In this document: piece after piece, positions 60,590 to 64,000 of the stretch
Position numbering within the stretch: position 1 is the stretch's first letter
How the letters are laid out: each line of letters starts with the position of its first letter
Source of the DNA: Saccopteryx bilineata
Lineage: Eukaryota; Chordata; Mammalia; Chiroptera; Emballonuridae
Assembly: GCF_036850765.1 (NCBI RefSeq)
Contig: NC_089501.1
Coordinates: 15,042,997-15,106,996 of the forward strand
Direction: 5' to 3'
Length of the DNA: 64,000 bases
The notes under the pieces: generated by a model
The model's database searches: none
What the model was told of the DNA's origin: nothing
What the model saw: only the letters and a program-made list of their open reading frames with translations
Position numbers and translations under genes: made by a program

Positions 60590-61420
60590 ATACTGATATA
60601 AGTAATTGAATAAATAAATAAATGCTTAAAAGATAAATAAATGAAAAAGAAGAGATGACACTTTCTTAAAAAAGAATTCCAAATAAAATAGGCAGATTTT
60701 TTTCACCCCAGGATACAGAACTCAGTACCCCCACTCCAACTTTGAATTTGGGCTAGACTTAGTGACTTGCTTCCAAAAAACAGAGTATGGAAAGAAAATA
60801 ATCAGTTTTACAGAGGTGAAACCTAGCAAACACATCTAACCAACATGATCAAGGTTGATGTTACCAGTGATGTCATATGAATACCATGTATCCACTGATA
60901 TATAGCACTTTCATCTCTTTAGTATTCTTCCCAAAAAGTCTAATTAGATAAAACATCACACAGATGAGGAGGAAAATTCTATAAAATGCCGAAACAGTTC
61001 TCCTCAAAACTGTTACAGTTATGGAAAACAAGGAAAAGAGTGAGAAACTGTGTTAGACTAGAGGATATTAATGAGACATTACAACTAAAAGTAATGTAGT
61101 ATCCTGGGTAGAAACTAGGAAGAGGAGGACTTCAATGAAAAAAATAGGTGAAATTAGAATAAAGTCTAAAGCTTAATTAAAAAATAAACATGTATATACA
61201 TTAACCCATGTAGATATAAATAACTAAATAAGTAAATTAATGGAATAGGAGGGATAAAAACATCTTAAAGAATAATTCCAAATAAAAAATTCAGATACTT
61301 CCCCTTCTAGGAGGTGGAGTTTAATCCTCCTCCTCTGACTTGTATTCAAAGAATAAAATAGGAGGAAAAATACTTACTATACACAGTGGAAAGCCTAAAG
61401 GTTACTGAGCCTTTTTGAGA
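60590..61420 (+). mobile_element. L1M-type 3' untranslated region, partly duplicated
   Basis: GACTTAGTGACTTGCTTCCA, TCAAAACTGTTACAGTTATG, GTGAGAAACTGTGTTAGAC and AATGTAGTATCCTGGGTAG match the old L1 tail seen at 15240. From 61245 the start of the unit (AAAGAATAATTCCAAATAAA, GGAGGTGGAGTTTAATCCTC) appears a second time, so this copy contains an internal repeat or a second insertion. Confidence 0.6.
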
Positions 61421-61931
61421 ATTATTAACTGCTTGTTCCTGAATTTATCTGTTGCTGATTTAGAATTCAGCTCTTTGGGATCAGCTAAGAAAATTTCTTA
61501 ATTCTTGTTCTGATTTATAGCTCCCAGAATGTTAGTTGTTTTCTCTTGTTCTCCCTGTCATCATAGGCTGTTTTGTTTTGTTTGTTTTGCTGAGTTTTAG
61601 TAGAATTTCAGAAAGAAACAAAATCAGAGGAGTGTATTCACTCAATCTGGTATCTTAAAGTAGAAATTTTCTTGAATTTCTTTCTAGGTCAGTAAGTACA
61701 TAGCTATTTCATTATTTTAACTAGATACGGGGTAAAATACTATTTAACCATTTCCCTATTGATAGATATTTAAAAGTTCTTTCTTATTTTTCACTAAACA
61801 GTGTTGACAGTGAATATTCTTGCAAATAGTATCTCTGTTCACCTGTGTGTATACTGAATGAAGAATATATAGACTTTATATATATCATTTATAGGTAATT
61901 AATTTATCTTCTTGGTTTTTCACTTTTTCCA

Positions 61932-62030
61932 TCACAGGGCTATTGTGAGGATTAAATGAGTTAACATGTGTACAGCACCTAGAACATAGTAACAGCTACA
62001 TAGCTGTTAGTTATCATTGCCAAGTTGCTT
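61932..62030 (+). mobile_element. MIR 3' fragment
   Basis: CTATTGTGAGGATTAAATGA, GTTAACATGTGTACAGCACC and TAGAACATAGTAACAGC are typical of the MIR right part. Confidence 0.8.
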
Positions 62031-62462
62031 TCTATAAAAGCTGAATATATGGACTAGTGATTACAGTAATATACTTTTCCCATCGTTGCTCAGACTCTGA
62101 ATACTACATTCTATTTTAGGGGGAAATATGGCAATCTCAATGGGGAAAAGCAGCATCTCACTAGATTTTCATTTCACTATGACTGGGTTTGATTATCTTT
62201 TCAATGTTTACCAGTCATTTGTATTTTTCCAAGAATTATCTGTAGGTTTTATCTATAAATTATTTTCAATTATAAAACATTTTCAAGTATATAGATGAAT
62301 ACCTATTTTAGGGCATTGTTCTTATTGGTAGGAACTATTTAAATTACATGAATATTACTTCCTTATTAGTTTTATTACAAATTTTTATTCCCAGTATGTC
62401 CCTCTTAGTATCTTCCAACAATATTTAAAAATTTTGAATTTTTACTAAGTCAAATCTGTTTC

Positions 62463-62681
62463 TCCTGACCATATGGTGGTGCAGTGGATAGAGCATCATC
62501 CTGGGACGCTGAGGACCTACATTCAAAACCCCAAGGCCACTGGTTTGAGCACAAGCTCATCTAGCTTGAGTGTGGGCTCACCAGCTTGAGCATGGGGTTG
62601 CTGGCTTGAACGTGGGATCATAGCCATGACCCCACGGTCACTGGCTTGAGCCCTAAGGTCGCTGACTCGGAGCCCAAGATC
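62463..62681 (+). mobile_element. Rhin-1-like SINE with long target duplication and no A tail
   Basis: CTCCTGACCATATGGTGGTG starts a diverged head and the repeated GGCTTGAGC/GGTCACTGG body. The copy stops at AGCCCAAGATC without CT-rich end or A tail. The 19-bp duplication ACTAAGTCAAATCTGTTTC is perfect at 62444-62462 and 62682-62700. Confidence 0.9.
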
Positions 62682-62700
62682 ACTAAGTCAAATCTGTTTC

Positions 62701-64000
62701 ATAATCTACTTAAGAAGAATATTTTAAACCTAAGAATATAAAATTAATTCAATAAATCTTAATACTTCTATGATTTTTAAAATAAATCATTAGCTCTTTA
62801 CTCCATTTCAAATTTACTTTTCTTATAGCTTAAGGTTGAGATCAAATACCATTTTTTTCAGGCTTAATCTTTCCCTACTGTTTTGAAATGCTGTCTTTAT
62901 ATCATAGATTAAATTTCCAAATAGGATGTGTTTTTAAAAGTACTTAGGATGATATGTTTGCAAGAGAAATGCTATATATAGAATAAAAATTCTAGGCTTT
63001 TGTTTTATTCTAATTTGTTTAGTTCGTCTGTTGTAAACTGGCATAAGGGCTTTTTACTCACTCTGTGTGCTCCTTCCAATACACCAAAACATCGGCACCT
63101 GTGACAAGCTACTTGACTCTTAAATGCCCATGAGGTTAAACTCAGTTCTAGGCTTACTTCAATGGCTGGATCTCCTTGGAGAACAGACCAATTCTAGGAG
63201 TCTCGGGTGATATGAATTAGGTCATATGTGACATTTCCAATTGAAAATCATTTTTTAAAGAAATCCTATATAGAAAAGTTTCTAAAAAGAGGACAGTCAG
63301 TCCCAAAACATGCATGGGATAACCCAGTTTTATTTTAAAGTCCATGCATATGCAAATAAATGCACAGCAAAGATTTGGAAGATGTACAGCACACTAGTAA
63401 CATCTGTATGCTCTGACTGCAACAAAAGAAATCATTTTACTTTCTTCTCTATTTAATTCTAAAAGGTTGAAAATTTTCAAAGACCATATATTTAATATTT
63501 GAAATATAAATTTAAAATTATGTTTATCTTTATGCTTTTCTAAATGTGCATTTATCTTTTTACAGAGGAAATGGTAGAAGAAATACATACAGCAGTTGAC
63601 ATTAAAGAAATGTTTTATAATATTTTTTAGTTTCTTTTTATTTTCATTTTTTATTTATGACAGAATTTCTGGTTAAAGATCATTGCCTGAGTTCATAAAG
63701 TTATAATCTCTCCCTCCCAGGGCCCAATGAACTGACAGGAAAGTAATATGGTAGAAATTCATGACAATGAACTACATAGGATCATCAGTAAAAGAAATTA
63801 ATACAAAATACTAGAAGCTAGAAAATGAAGAAGTAGGACAGAAGAATACACAACATATAACACAGTACTGGGAATGGAGCACAGGGAGTTCATCTGTTTG
63901 GGGGAGAATCAAAGAGGCTGTAACCTCAGAAATACCAGGTACAGATGCAAGCTACAAACAAGAACCTAACTGAAAATCTGTACTTATTGTGTCACTGAAC
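62701..64000. other. Intronic stretch with nothing recognised
   Basis: AT-rich, no exon or assignable repeat to the window end. Confidence 0.35.

Larger units (their letters stand above)
35652..64000 (-). other. CEP85L: CEP85L upstream intron (partial)
   Basis: Everything to the right of the large exon is intron. I looked for a coding exon matching the N-terminal part of CEP85L on the minus strand and saw none. It carries the hAT transposon and full-length L1 listed below. Stretches 35652-36990, 38130-40740, 44000-45120 and 62701-64000 hold nothing I can name. Confidence 0.75.

Overview
This is intronic mammalian DNA, almost certainly from a bat and probably a horseshoe bat or close relative (Rhinolophoidea). 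It is AT-rich and has no long single-exon genes. It contains many young tRNA-derived SINEs of the bat Rhin-1/Ves type, MIR, L2, L1 and MaLR relics shared by placental mammals, and several hAT-type DNA transposons of the kind that stayed active in bats. Bat origin rests on the SINE types and is fairly secure; the family-level call is less so.

The locus is the CEP85L/PLN region. Two coding exons of CEP85L lie on the minus strand: a 785-bp internal exon at 34867-35651 and the next, 122-bp exon at 246-367. The 34.5-kb intron between them carries phospholamban (PLN) on the opposite strand. PLN has a non-coding first exon near 19326-19396, a 9.06-kb intron and a second exon from 28454 that holds the whole 52-codon CDS (28548-28706). 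PLN is the regulator of the cardiac SERCA calcium pump; CEP85L is a centrosomal protein. The two genes share the locus in opposite orientation and show no functional link. From 35652 to 64000 the window is the preceding CEP85L intron.

The rest is mobile DNA. At 52997-58671 there is a nearly complete, recent LINE-1 with a 13-bp target duplication, an intact ORF1 and an ORF2 broken only by one stop codon and one frameshift; its 5' end carries a CRE and a YY1-like site. At 46268-49115 there is a 2.85-kb hAT transposon with perfect 8-bp target duplications and 16-bp terminal repeats, a 17-bp perfect subterminal palindrome, a 20-unit minisatellite and a decayed transposase gene. Non-autonomous DNA elements (three hAT types, including a SPIN-like one, and one mariner-like) lie at 5984, 12182, 26831 and 33922. 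Two of these sit inside older L1 copies and give a relative chronology.

I found no CRISPR, defence system, operon or new protein-coding gene. The short ORFs in the window lie mostly in SINEs, LINEs, LTRs and tandem repeats, and the remainder have no visible support as genes.
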